Source of the DNA: Leifsonia psychrotolerans
Lineage (GTDB): Bacteria; Actinomycetota; Actinomycetes; Actinomycetales; Microbacteriaceae
Direction of reading: 5' to 3'
Length of the DNA stretch: 64,000 nucleotides
Assembly (NCBI RefSeq): GCF_013410665.1
Contig: NZ_JACCFM010000001.1
Span: 3,472,001-3,536,000 of the forward strand
The stretch's first letter is position 1; each line of letters begins with the position of its first letter. Position numbers and translations under genes: made by a program. Under the pieces are notes generated by a model, which saw only the letters and a program-made list of their open reading frames with translations, made no database searches and was not told the DNA's origin. Positions 15,772-25,700 of the stretch are shown piece by piece.

Positions 15772-17100
15772 GTGGGTGCACCGCTCGCTCGTGCCTCGCT
15801 GGCGGTGAAGGCCGCACTGCTTCGTCCCCGATTGCGCGCCGACGATGTGCGACTGCGTGCCGCAGAGTTGCGCAGTCCCACCGAGACCGTCGCCCAGCAG
15901 CAGGAACGCGCACTGGCACTTGCTCGGTTCGCCTTCGATCACACCGACTTTTACCGCACACGATATGAGGCAGCGGGGATCACCCGCGCCGACCTCGCCG
16001 ACCCCGCCGTCTTTTCGTCGCTCCCGATCGTGGAGAAAGTCGATCTGCGGGAGCACGGTGAGGCGTTTGCCGTGACGGGCACCCCCGATAAGCAGCGGTT
16101 GCCCTCTTCGACCGGGGGCAGTACCGGCGAGCCCCTTACGCTTTTCCATGACCGCAGCGCTCCTGTCGCCGCCATGTGGTGGCGGGTCTACCGCTGGTGG
16201 GGCGTCGACGCGTCGGCGAACAAGGGGTTCATTCAACGAGAACGCCGCACGCCCGGGGCCCGGTTGAAAGAGCGGGTTGAATGGTGGCCGACGGTCTCGT
16301 TGTTCCTTGACGCCCGCGAACTGACCGAGGTGTCAATGTCGGCCTTCGCCGCGGACTGGAACACGCATCGACCGAAACTTCTCAACGGATATGTCGGCGG
16401 TGTCTACGAGTTTGCGTCCTTCATTGCCCGGTCAGGCACCCCATTCAGTCCGCCAACGGCGATCGGGGTCACGGCGGCTCCCACCACGGCTTCGCAGCGG
16501 CGGGTCATCGAAGATGCGCTGGGGGCGCCGGTGTACGACCAGTACCGCTCGGCGGAGGTGCCCTGGATTGCGGCGGAGTGCCGTGAACGCGAGGGCCTTC
16601 ACGTTCTCGCCGATCTGCGCCTGGTCGAGATTGTCGATGAGCAGGGCGACCCGTCGGCTCTCGGTGAGATCGGCGACGTTGTCGTCACCGATCTCTGCAA
16701 CACCGTATTCCCACTCATCCGTTACCGACTCGGCGACCGCTCGTCGCTCAGCGCCGCGGACTGCCGCTGCGGTTTGCCCTTTGCCCGACTCACGCCGGTT
16801 CAGGGGCGCATTTCCGATGTTCTCAGGCTGCCGGGTGGCGCGCTCATCTCGGGCGGGCTGACCGGCCTGTTCAATGCCCGTCCTGATGCCGTGCGGCAGT
16901 TTCAAATTCACCAGCATGCCGATCAGAGCATCACCCTGCGCTGCGTGCGGGGCAGCGCGTCTGATTCTGCGGCACTGATTGGGCGGGCTGCCGACGAGCT
17001 CGCGTCGATCGTCGGCCACACCGTGCCGGTCAGAATCGAACTCGTCGACACGATCCGTCATGACAGAGGCAAGGTGCGTGTGGTGCTCTCGGACCTGTGA
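15772..17100 (+). CDS. CapK/PaaK-like adenylate-forming enzyme
   Basis: A 442-residue member of the phenylacetate-CoA ligase-like ANL superfamily. Visible motifs are the phosphate loop S-S-T-G-G-S-T-G-E-P (about residue 111), Y-D-Q-Y-R-S-A-E near the adenine site, and Y-R-L-G-D-R. The hinge region is G-R-I-S-D-V-L-R-L-P-G-G. The family activates carboxylates as acyl-adenylates; CapK-type members occur in capsule clusters, where their substrates are mostly unknown. It may activate an acyl group for decorating the polysaccharide. GTG start at 15772 with GAGGTGG just upstream. It heads the plus-strand arm that continues with a glycosyltransferase. Confidence 0.82.
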   Translation: MGAPLARASLAVKAALLRPRLRADDVRLRAAELRSPTETVAQQQERALALARFAFDHTDFYRTRYEAAGITRADLADPAVFSSLPIVEKVDLREHGEAFAVTGTPDKQRLPSSTGGSTGEPLTLFHDRSAPVAAMWWRVYRWWGVDASANKGFIQRERRTPGARLKERVEWWPTVSLFLDARELTEVSMSAFAADWNTHRPKLLNGYVGGVYEFASFIARSGTPFSPPTAIGVTAAPTTASQRRVIEDALGAPVYDQYRSAEVPWIAAECREREGLHVLADLRLVEIVDEQGDPSALGEIGDVVVTDLCNTVFPLIRYRLGDRSSLSAADCRCGLPFARLTPVQGRISDVLRLPGGALISGGLTGLFNARPDAVRQFQIHQHADQSITLRCVRGSASDSAALIGRAADELASIVGHTVPVRIELVDTIRHDRGKVRVVLSDL

Positions 17101-17207
17101 TCCGACGGCGTGAGGTGGCTACACTGCAAAGACGACGTCGCGAAGCCTCTCGATGCGAAGTGGTGAGGCGCACAGCGACCTGATGTTGTTCCCGAATGGG
17201 AGGCATT

Positions 17208-18122
17208 ATGAGCGCACCGTCAATCACTGCGGTTGTGCCGACGCACAACCGGCCCGAGCTGATGAAGCGCGCCGTGCAGAGCATCCTCGATCAGAGCTAC
17301 AGCGGTGACATCGAGATCATCGTGGTGTTCGACGCCTGCCAACTCGAGCTCCCCGACGTGGTGATACCCGCCAACCGCAGTGTGCGGGGAGTGTTGAATG
17401 AGCGAAGCCGAGGATTGGCTGGTGGTCGCAACACTGGAATCTTGGCCGCTCAGCACGGTTTCGTGGCCTTTCTCGACGATGACGACCGGTGGCTGCCCCA
17501 CAAGTTGGAGCGGCAGATGCCGACGTTCGACACTCATCCGGAATCGATCCTCGTCGGTACGGCGATGGTCGTCGACGACGGCGAACGCACTCACGAACGG
17601 CTGGTTCCGAGCGAGGTCGTCACCCGGTGGGATCTGCTGCACAATCGGCTGGCCGGTTTGCACTCCAGCAGCTTCGTCTTTCGCCGGTCGGCACTGCTCG
17701 GCGAGCTGGGTCTTGTCGACGAAGAGCTGCCGCGCAGCTACGGCGAAGACTATGATTTGCTGCTGCGCACGGCGGCGATCACACCGGTCCTGGTGGTCAA
17801 CCATGCCCTCGTCGATGTCACCTGGCAGGGGCAATCATTCTTCTTCGGGCAGTGGGCGGTGTACGCCGAGGCATTGCAGTATCTGTTGGCGAAGCATCCG
17901 GACTTCGCGTCGAGCCCGCGAGCCATCGCTCGCATCGAAGCCCAGATCGCATTCGCGTTGGCGGCCAGCGGCGAGCGTGCCGAGGGGGCGAGGTGGGCGC
18001 GTAAAGCGCTGAGGCATGACCCCCGGCAGGTCAAGGCCTACCTGGCGCTCGCGATCGCGGCTCGACTGACCACTGCTGATCGTGTGGCGCGCACCGTGCA
18101 ACGGTTCGGAAAAGGAATCTGA
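17208..18122 (+). CDS. Family 2 glycosyltransferase
   Basis: A 304-residue GT-A fold enzyme. The N-terminal V-V-P-T-H-N-R-P-E-L and the metal-binding acidic run F-L-D-D-D-D-R-W (about residues 91-98) mark GT2. It transfers a sugar from a nucleotide donor during repeat-unit assembly on the inner membrane face. The start ATG at 17208 has GGGAGG four bases before; an upstream ATG at 17196 would put that site inside the gene. The C-terminus ends in a helical region rich in Ala and Arg. The next gene starts four bases after its stop. Confidence 0.9.
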   Translation: MSAPSITAVVPTHNRPELMKRAVQSILDQSYSGDIEIIVVFDACQLELPDVVIPANRSVRGVLNERSRGLAGGRNTGILAAQHGFVAFLDDDDRWLPHKLERQMPTFDTHPESILVGTAMVVDDGERTHERLVPSEVVTRWDLLHNRLAGLHSSSFVFRRSALLGELGLVDEELPRSYGEDYDLLLRTAAITPVLVVNHALVDVTWQGQSFFFGQWAVYAEALQYLLAKHPDFASSPRAIARIEAQIAFALAASGERAEGARWARKALRHDPRQVKAYLALAIAARLTTADRVARTVQRFGKGI

Positions 18123-18125
18123 CCC

Positions 18126-18575
18126 GTGCGCGTGCTCATCGTTTGTTCGTCGGGCGGGCACCTCACTCAGGCGCTGGCTTTGAAGTCGTGGTGGGGAGCC
18201 CATGAACGGTCGTGGGTGACCCTGCCCACCGAAGATGCCCGCTCCCGCCTCGGCGGCGAGACGGTCGTCGAGGCGCACTATCCGACGGTGCGCAACCTGC
18301 CGAACCTGATGCGCAACTTCCGTCTGGCGCGGCGGGTCCTGCGTGAGGTGAGGCCCGACGTGGTGTTCAGCACCGGTGCGGCGATCGCCGTGCCCTTCTT
18401 CCTGCAGGCTCGGTTGGTGGGTGCCAGGACGGTGTTCCTTGAACCTGTCGATCGCATCGCGGCCCCGTCGCTGAGCGGCCGGCTGGCCTATCCATTCGCC
18501 GACACCTTTCTGGTGCAGTGGAGCAGTCTCCAAGCGGTCTATCCGGATGCTTCGAACATTGGGGTGGTCCTGTGA
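18126..18575 (+). CDS. Alg14/PssD/EpsE-type glycosyltransferase accessory subunit
   Basis: 149 residues with the Alg14 signature C-S-S-G-G-H-L-T-Q near the N-terminus and F-S-T-G-A-A-I-A-V-P-F. In bacteria this subunit anchors and activates an Alg13-like catalytic partner, which is encoded next and overlaps by four bases (GTGA). Together they add a second sugar to the lipid-linked primer. GTG start at 18126, three bases behind the previous stop, so translation is probably coupled to the GT2 gene. Confidence 0.85.
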   Translation: MRVLIVCSSGGHLTQALALKSWWGAHERSWVTLPTEDARSRLGGETVVEAHYPTVRNLPNLMRNFRLARRVLREVRPDVVFSTGAAIAVPFFLQARLVGARTVFLEPVDRIAAPSLSGRLAYPFADTFLVQWSSLQAVYPDASNIGVVL

Positions 18576-19135
18576 GCCCACACACGGTCGTGGTCAGTGC
18601 GGGCACCTACCATCTTCCGTTCAACCGACTGGTCGACTGGATGGAGCCGTGGGTGGCCGCACATCCGAGCGTGCGGGTGATTATGCAGCATGGGCCGAGC
18701 CGACCATTGGTTGGGGCCGAGAACCATGCGATCCTGGCCTACCCCGAACTACTGGCGCTGTGCGCTGCAGCCGATGCCATCGTTTTGCAGGGCGGCGCCG
18801 GCGGCGTGATGGACATGCGCGCATTGGCGCGCATCCCGATCGTCGTGCCCCGGGTGCCCATCGACGATGAGGTCGTCGACGACCATCAGCTGCTGTTCAC
18901 AAACCGGGTGGCCGAACTGGGCGTCATTGTGCGGGCGATCACCCGGGAGGCGCTCTGGGAGCACCTCGACTCCGTGCTCGCTGGAACCCTCGACACGCAC
19001 GCACGAGCGGTCGATCCAACACCGGGCGTTGCCAACTTGTGTGCCCTGCTCGCCCAGCCTCCCGCGCGGTTGAACTTTGCCACCCGGATGCGTCGGCTCG
19101 GGCGGTCAGCGTCGGGAATCGTCCGGCGACAGTGA
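18572..19135 (+). CDS. Alg13/PssE/EpsF-type glycosyltransferase catalytic subunit
   Basis: 187 residues with the GT-B C-terminal half typical of Alg13: V-S-A-G-T-Y-H near the start, L-Q-G-G-A-G-G-V-M-D and P-R-V-P-I-D-D-E-V-V-D-D-H-Q for UDP-sugar binding. It pairs with the Alg14-like subunit just upstream (GTG start inside that gene's end). Its last 30 bases overlap the end of the flippase gene on the other strand, so the two transcripts are antisense to each other at their 3' ends. Confidence 0.85.
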   Translation: MSPHTVVVSAGTYHLPFNRLVDWMEPWVAAHPSVRVIMQHGPSRPLVGAENHAILAYPELLALCAAADAIVLQGGAGGVMDMRALARIPIVVPRVPIDDEVVDDHQLLFTNRVAELGVIVRAITREALWEHLDSVLAGTLDTHARAVDPTPGVANLCALLAQPPARLNFATRMRRLGRSASGIVRRQ

Positions 19136-20680
19136 CGTGATTTCGTCCGGCACCGACGGTGGTTTGGCGGCGAAGCGGCGCAGCACTGGAATTTCGCGCC
19201 AGATGCTGATGATTCCGAGCCGTTCGCGCAGTAGCCAGAGCAGGGCCAGATAGATGATGCCGAGAATGAGCACTCCCAGAATGAGCGCTGAGAACGTTGA
19301 GCCGAAGACCAGCCTGATCGTCAGGCCTCCTCCGCCGAAAACAACGAGCGGCAGAAGCATGGCGAGTCCCAGCTTGCCCGGTTGAAGGTGAACCCCCATG
19401 CGTCGATGCACCTGCCAGGATGCGATCGCTGTTTCGACAAGAATTCCCGCCGCCCAGGTGATTGCAGCGCCGAAGAGGCCAAGAACGGGCACCAGGAGAA
19501 GGTTGCCGCCCACGCTGATCGTGAAAGCGACCGCCTTGTTGTACATCTGCCACGAACTTCTACCGCCTTGCAACAAGATGCTCTGCAGCATTCCGGCACT
19601 CGACGAGACCATCATCGCTCCGGCGAGAATCACCAACACGATGGATCCGGCGGCAAACTCAGGGCCGAAGATGCTCAATACTGCCGGGCCCATCGTGGCC
19701 AAAATCAAGTAGTAGGGCCAGTTGCTGAGGATCATCGCTCGGGTCACCGAGGTGTGCAGGGTGCGTGCGGCGGTCAGCTCGGATCGGGCGAGCATCTCGG
19801 AGATTGTGGGGCTCACCGCCAAACGCATGGCCCGGTCGACTACTTGGCCGGCGCGCACCGTGCGCGTGGCGACGGCGTAGATGCCGGCCTCGGTCGGTGA
19901 TCTCAACGCGGCGACGATCAGCACATCGGACCACTCGAGTGCGGTTTCCAAAGCGCCACCGACGGCTCGAGTGCTGCTGAACGCCCAGAATCGGGTAACG
20001 GCCTCACGAGTGGATTCCTGTGCCTGATGCCGCTGCCGCCAGTCGAGGACCAGAGGGCGTGCCAGCACCGCGATCGTGATCACCACCCAGAACGGGATCA
20101 CGGCCATCCACGCACGAAATGCGTCAAGCGCGTTCCACGCGAAGACAATGGCGACGAGCACCATGAATAGGCGACTGAGCGGCTGCAGAATGCTCTGTAA
20201 GAGGGTGAAGGTCCACACGCCGCGCAGCATGCGTGCGGTCGTCTGCAACACGGCCAGCGCGGCCCCGAGAACGATGAAGGGGGCCATGTCGCGCAGCAAC
20301 TCGGCCAGTTCGGACCGTTCGCCTCCGGAACCCAACCACGTGGCCAGTGGAGTGGCGAATACGGCGACCGCGACCGCGGCGATGATCGCCACCAGAATCA
20401 CAGGAACGAGTCCGATGACGACTGTGCGCCAGCTTTCGCCCACTCGACCAAAGGCACGTTGCTCGGAAATCATCTTCACGATGCTGCTGTTGGTGCCGAG
20501 GCGCAGCACCTGGCTGGCAATCGTAAAGATACCGACAGCTTGAAAGAAGACACCGGTGCCGTGGGCGCCGAGTCCGTTACCCACGAGGGCCGTCAGGCCA
20601 AGGGCGGCGAACGCTGCGAAGGCCGAGCCGAACAGGCTCTGCGAACCGCTACGGGCCAGTCGTTCAGTGGGCATGGGCAT
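19106..20680 (-). CDS. Wzx-type polysaccharide flippase
   Basis: 524 residues and about 12-14 hydrophobic helices of the MATE/oligosaccharide-flippase fold, ending in a short basic cytoplasmic tail. It would move the lipid-linked repeat unit across the membrane. It is the last gene of the eight-gene minus-strand operon; its start lies inside the polymerase gene's end (17-base overlap). ATG at 20680 is preceded by GGAAG; a second ATG six bases in is possible. Confidence 0.88.
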   Translation of the reverse strand: MPMPTERLARSGSQSLFGSAFAAFAALGLTALVGNGLGAHGTGVFFQAVGIFTIASQVLRLGTNSSIVKMISEQRAFGRVGESWRTVVIGLVPVILVAIIAAVAVAVFATPLATWLGSGGERSELAELLRDMAPFIVLGAALAVLQTTARMLRGVWTFTLLQSILQPLSRLFMVLVAIVFAWNALDAFRAWMAVIPFWVVITIAVLARPLVLDWRQRHQAQESTREAVTRFWAFSSTRAVGGALETALEWSDVLIVAALRSPTEAGIYAVATRTVRAGQVVDRAMRLAVSPTISEMLARSELTAARTLHTSVTRAMILSNWPYYLILATMGPAVLSIFGPEFAAGSIVLVILAGAMMVSSSAGMLQSILLQGGRSSWQMYNKAVAFTISVGGNLLLVPVLGLFGAAITWAAGILVETAIASWQVHRRMGVHLQPGKLGLAMLLPLVVFGGGGLTIRLVFGSTFSALILGVLILGIIYLALLWLLRERLGIISIWREIPVLRRFAAKPPSVPDEITSLSPDDSRR

Positions 20681-21995
20681 CGACTTCCAGCTGGGGGTTC
20701 GCGTTCCAATAAACCGAGTGTTCCGCGTATCTCTCCCGCAACATCACTCCCAGAACCAGACAGATCGTGAGCATGTGCCGGTCAAGCCCGTAGAAGACAG
20801 CCATGACGCAGGCTGCCACGATCGACGAGTGCAGCCAGAGGGCAGAGACGTTCGGGGCCGACCAGGTGCGCAGCAGGCCACCGACGAGAAAGATCGCGAA
20901 CAGGGCGAGGCCGACGAAACCGAAACAGAACATGGCATTCCAGATCATTCCCTGCGTGCCGACCGAGATCTCGCTCGTATACGACGGTCGAGGGGCGCCG
21001 TAGCCGAGCACGGGCGAGAGCAGGGTGCGCGTGAACGTCTCTTCATAGAGCATGCCGCGTCCTTCGGTGGTGTCGACGGTCTCCTGGCGCTCAACGATGC
21101 CGTTCATAAAGCCCGAGAGCGCGAAGATGATCGTGAGCACGGCTCCGAGACCCCCCACCCAGAGAAAGGGGATCCACTTGCCCCGCAAGAGAAGCCTGAT
21201 CAAAACGTACGAGACCGCAACGATGAGGCCGACGAACAAGCCGCGGTTCGTGGTCGCGATCGCCGGCGGAATTGCCGCCCCGATGCCGACCATCAGCCAG
21301 ATCGTTGCCCGCGCGGTGCGTCGTGCGATTGCCGAGGCGACGGCAACCGGGGTGAGGATGGCGATGGCTGCACCCCATCCGTTCGTGTAGGCGAAGGGGG
21401 CGGATGGTCGGAGGAACGGGGCAGCGGCGCCGTAGGGGGTTTGCACCTCTGAAAACGGCGGAAAGACCAGGTCGCTTACGTACTGGTTCTGCAACATTGA
21501 CCCCGGCAGGAACTGTCCGATCGTGTGCGTCAGCGTCATTTCGGGCCACAGCATGCCGAGGTAGCCGCCTACAATCACAAATACCCAGGTGAAGGTGAGC
21601 CCGGAGAGCACGCGCTGCACGGTCAGCGATTGCCGAGCGTTGATGACGTACACCAAGATCACAGCGACAGATCCGAACTGAGCGAAGCGCACACTGAACC
21701 CCACCATTTGCCCGATGGAGTCCAACATCAGCGCGCACGGCAGCATCCACACGACGAAGGCAACCCACGGCAGGGCACCGGGAACGAGGGTGACGCGTCC
21801 GCCGCGCAGCAGAAAGGCGACCATGGGAACCGCCATCAGCGCGGTGCTGAATGGCAACATTCCCAGCGCCCACCACACCGGCATCCCCCAGAGCAGCGCC
21901 AGCACCGGCCAGGCAGGCAGAGCCGGTGCGGTGCGGGGCTGCTCGACGGCCAGGGGGGACCAGGTTCGATGACCGGGTTGCCAGTGCACGGTCAT
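20664..21995 (-). CDS. Wzy/O-antigen-ligase-like polysaccharide polymerase
   Basis: 443 residues with about 10-12 transmembrane helices. A large extracytoplasmic loop (about residues 160-210) bears G-Q-F-L-P-G-S-M, and a second periplasm-side region contains G-Y-G-A-P-R-P-S-Y-T, a pattern common in O-antigen ligase/polymerase proteins. It would join repeat units outside the membrane. It lies between the CDP-alcohol phosphotransferase (3-base gap) and the flippase, the expected Wzy position. Polymerase versus ligase cannot be told apart from sequence. Confidence 0.82.
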   Translation of the reverse strand: MTVHWQPGHRTWSPLAVEQPRTAPALPAWPVLALLWGMPVWWALGMLPFSTALMAVPMVAFLLRGGRVTLVPGALPWVAFVVWMLPCALMLDSIGQMVGFSVRFAQFGSVAVILVYVINARQSLTVQRVLSGLTFTWVFVIVGGYLGMLWPEMTLTHTIGQFLPGSMLQNQYVSDLVFPPFSEVQTPYGAAAPFLRPSAPFAYTNGWGAAIAILTPVAVASAIARRTARATIWLMVGIGAAIPPAIATTNRGLFVGLIVAVSYVLIRLLLRGKWIPFLWVGGLGAVLTIIFALSGFMNGIVERQETVDTTEGRGMLYEETFTRTLLSPVLGYGAPRPSYTSEISVGTQGMIWNAMFCFGFVGLALFAIFLVGGLLRTWSAPNVSALWLHSSIVAACVMAVFYGLDRHMLTICLVLGVMLRERYAEHSVYWNANPQLEVDAHAH

Positions 21996-21998
21996 GGG

Positions 21999-22751
21999 CT
22001 AGACCGGTGACGGCGTCGTGGCCGCAGCTGAGGCGGCGTGCAGTGCGCGGTATTTTCGGCTGAGCGAGAGCGCAGCCACCAGAACCGTCACCGCAAAGAG
22101 TCCGAGGTAGAAGATCAGGAATGCATCTCTGGCCGCGAGAAGCGCCACCCCCAAATAGAGGAATCCGACGTCGATAGGAAGTTTGAGAAATGAGACCCAG
22201 ACGGGGGAGTCGGCAGGGTGCTCTCGGGCAGGAACGCCGCTGCCGACGAGGAGTTTGTCGGCCAGGGTCTGAGCGAAAAACCACACCGACGAGAGCACGA
22301 CGAAGCCGAGTGCGACCATGACAACCCATTCGGTCTCGCCGGCGCGGAAGAAATGCACGGCGACGGCCAGATGGAACAGCGGCAGACGAGCCGCGTCGAC
22401 GACGTGGTCGAGCCATTCGCCCGCGAGACTACCGGTTCCGGTCAGCCGGGCGAGCTGACCATCCGCCGAGTCCAAGGCGTATCCTGCCAAGAGAAGGGCG
22501 GTGGCACCCATCGCGACCCCGACTGTGCTGGGCGCGAATGCGATCATGGCCAGCGCCACGAGGGAGAGCAGGGCGCTGAGCGCCGTGACGATGTTCGGGG
22601 TGAGGCCCAGTACGTAGGCGTAGGCGGCGGCCTGGCGGCCGAGCCTCCGGTTGATCCAGCGGAGGTAGGCGGGAACACCGGAGCCCGACTTTTGGGCCGA
22701 CGTCAAACGGGCGTGCGCGAACCGGTAGCGGCTCTGACCATGTGCGCTCAC
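21999..22751 (-). CDS. CDP-alcohol phosphatidyltransferase-family membrane enzyme
   Basis: 250 residues with the complete catalytic signature D-G-x2-A-R-x8-G-x3-D-x3-D (D-S-A-D-G-Q-L-A-R through D-H-V-V-D) and about six helices. The family moves an alcohol phosphate from a CDP-linked donor. In housekeeping lipid synthesis the donor is CDP-diacylglycerol. Here it lies inside a polysaccharide operon that also encodes a TagD-like cytidylyltransferase, so a CDP-glycerol-type donor and a glycan or lipid-glycan acceptor are plausible. GTG start at 22751 with GGAGA six bases upstream. Confidence 0.85.
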   Translation of the reverse strand: MSAHGQSRYRFAHARLTSAQKSGSGVPAYLRWINRRLGRQAAAYAYVLGLTPNIVTALSALLSLVALAMIAFAPSTVGVAMGATALLLAGYALDSADGQLARLTGTGSLAGEWLDHVVDAARLPLFHLAVAVHFFRAGETEWVVMVALGFVVLSSVWFFAQTLADKLLVGSGVPAREHPADSPVWVSFLKLPIDVGFLYLGVALLAARDAFLIFYLGLFAVTVLVAALSLSRKYRALHAASAAATTPSPV

Positions 22752-22773
22752 GCCCGTTCTCCTTCGACTCGAC

Positions 22774-25700
22774 CTAGTGTGTTCCCGTGAGAGTGAGGTC
22801 GAAACTCACATCGGGAGTGGTTCTGTAATTCGAATGAGTGGATGCCGCCACAACGTTGGTGCCGGCGACCAGCAGACTCACGGGCACCGTGAAGACTGCG
22901 CGGTTGGCGGCTGCGGCTGTGGACCGTGGTGCCGCGTTTGCGTAGCTGTTCTGCGTCAACGGGCCGGCGGGCATGTTCGCCCGCCCAATTTCGGTTCCGT
23001 TGAGGTAGACCACGACTCCGTCGTTGGCGATCACGCTCACCTGGGCGGTGAGCAGCGCGCTCGGATCGGCGACGTCGAATGAGCGACGGAACTGTGCGCT
23101 CAAGGGCCGGCTGGCCGGGGCTCCGACTGAAATGTCGGTGCTCTGACCTGCAGTGCCCCACCCCAGCACCGCCGCACCCGAAGCCCAGGCCGAGTCGTCG
23201 AACGCCGGGGCGTTCCAGTCAGAAGGCCAGGGGGCCGAATCAAAGCGCCACTGCCAGTCCGCACCGGTGGTGATCAGATCGACGTTCGGATCGACCGGTT
23301 GAGCGGGGGTGCTGACCGATACCGTTCCGGGCGTTGACTGCTGCCCAAAACCGTCAACGGCGATCACCGAGTAGGCATAGCTTGTCGAAGCGGTGAGGCC
23401 GGTGTCGGTATATGACGTTCCCGGTGCGGCCACCACCGCGAGCGGGGCGCCGTCACGTGAGAGTCGATATTCCGTGGCGGTCGACGCCGGATCGTTCGAC
23501 CAAGACAGCTGTGTCGACGTGGAGTCGACCGCGCTGGCCGTGACCACTGGCTCGGCGGGGGCCGCGGCTGCGGTGCCCCGAGTTGCAGTGAACCGAAGGT
23601 CGAAACTGACGTCCGGGGTCGCCCTGTAGTTCACGTAGGTCGACGCCGAGACGACATTCTTTCCGGCCACGAGCAGCGCGCTGGGAACCGCGAACTCGAC
23701 ACGAGCGGCGGCCGCAGCCGTCGTGCGGGGCGCCGCCGTGGCGATACTGGTCTGAGTCAACGTGCCGGAGGGCAAGTTGGCTCGGCCTACTTCAGTTCCA
23801 TTGACGTAGACCACGACTCCATCGTTGGCGATGACGCTGATCTTTCCGTCGGTGACGGTCAGCGGATTGTCAACCGAGAAGCTGCGGCGGAACTGTGCGC
23901 TCAGCGGCCGAGGCGTTGCTGCCCCTGTCGAGATGTCGGTGCCGAGACCCGTGGAACCGAAGCCGAGCACAGCCGATCCAGCAGCCCAGGTTGTGTCATC
24001 GAACGCGGTCGCATTCCAACTGGTCGGCCAGGTTGCCGAGTCGAAACGCCACTTCCAAGAGGCACCCGAATCAACGAAGGTGAGGGCGTCGGCGGATGGT
24101 GGGTTCACGACGTAGACCGCAGTGGTGGCCGACCGGTTTCCGGCTGGATCCACCGCCCGTACGAAGTAGCGAACGGCTGCGGCCTCGACGGGAACCTCGA
24201 GGGTGAGCGCCGACGTCGCCTGCACGACTTTGTTCTCTCGCAACACCTCATAGGAGACCGAACCGCGATCGTCAGTTGCCGCTGGCCACGACAGTGTCGC
24301 CGTGGTCGCGCTCGTTGGAGTCCCGGTCAGCTGTGCTGGTGCGCTGGGCGCGACAGCGTCGCGTGGAGCAAACCGGATGAAACCACCCGACCACTGATTA
24401 ACTTCACCGGCGCGAACCGAATACAGAAAGTCGCCGCCGGTCCACAGGGTTCCCCGTGAGTCCGTGAAGATCGCCCATGATCCATAACCCTTGCGAGCTT
24501 GAAGAACGGGGCTGAACTCGGGCAGATAGGAGCCACTGGCCGAATCCCACGCGCCGAGCAGGTTCATCTTGTCGGCCTGAGTCCAGTTCGAGCCGACATT
24601 GCTCCACGAGAAGGCGTTCGAGTAGGCCCAGTCGCCGCAGTGGCAGCCACCGAAGACGGTGTTGCCCGAGGCATTCACAGCCTGGAAGTCACCGCCGTTC
24701 TTCATGATGTTTCCGGTCTCGAGCGCGAAGGTGCTTCTGTCGTAGCTGAAGAGGCTGTGTTCAGAGCCACCGAGCCAGACTCGTCCGCCGGATTCGGCGA
24801 CGCCGAGTTGCCAGATGTTGCCGGTGACGTTGCCGGCGGCATCCTTTCCGCTCTTGCTGAACGTCGGAGCCCACACCGGTTGCACCACCGGAGCCCCGGC
24901 GGCTGACTGGATGGCAGTCGCACTGAGCGTTGGCACCTGACCGCTCTGACGGAAGTAGCCAGAGAAGTAGGCGCGGTCGCCGGATGCCGAGGCATCCACT
25001 CCGACGCTGGTGCCGTTCATCGACGGGTTCCAGTTGGTGTCAGGCGCACCAGTTGTCACGTTGATTCTGGCGCCGTTCCAGGCGCTGGCGGTTGCGCCGC
25101 CGGCACGCGTCCAGTGTGTGAACGCCCCCGACACGTAGAGCCAGCTGCCTTGCAGCGAGAAGCCGCGCACCTGGGTAAGGCCACCGGCAACCCGGTTTTC
25201 CACTCCCACTTGCCAGCCGGATGCCGTCGCACCGGTCGTCGGGTCGAGCACGACGAAGCTCTGGTGGGCGACACCATTCACGATGCCGAACTGCCCACCG
25301 ACGGCCAGGCGGCCATCCGGCAGGCCGACCAAGGCTTTCACCTGTCCATTCAGAACCGGTCGGAAGCTTGAGACGAATTCGCCCGTGGTGGCGTCGAAGC
25401 CGGCGAGGAACGACTGCTGAATCTGGTCGGCTCCCGTGGCGTTCAGGCTGCGCTGCACATACTTGAAGTTGCCGCCGACGTAGACAGTGTTGCCGACCTG
25501 GCCAAACGCGGCCACCTCGGTGTTGAGCTCCCCGTCGAGGCCGTTGCCCTGACCTGCCACTCCCCAGACAGTGCGTGTTGCATCGCTCTCGGGTAGATCG
25601 CGCTGCGCGGTCGCTGGCGCCCCGGCATCGGGAATGGCCGGGAACGTCATGGTGCTGATCTTCAGCTGCGGACGCAGGTACATCTGCGTGAAGGGCCGGG

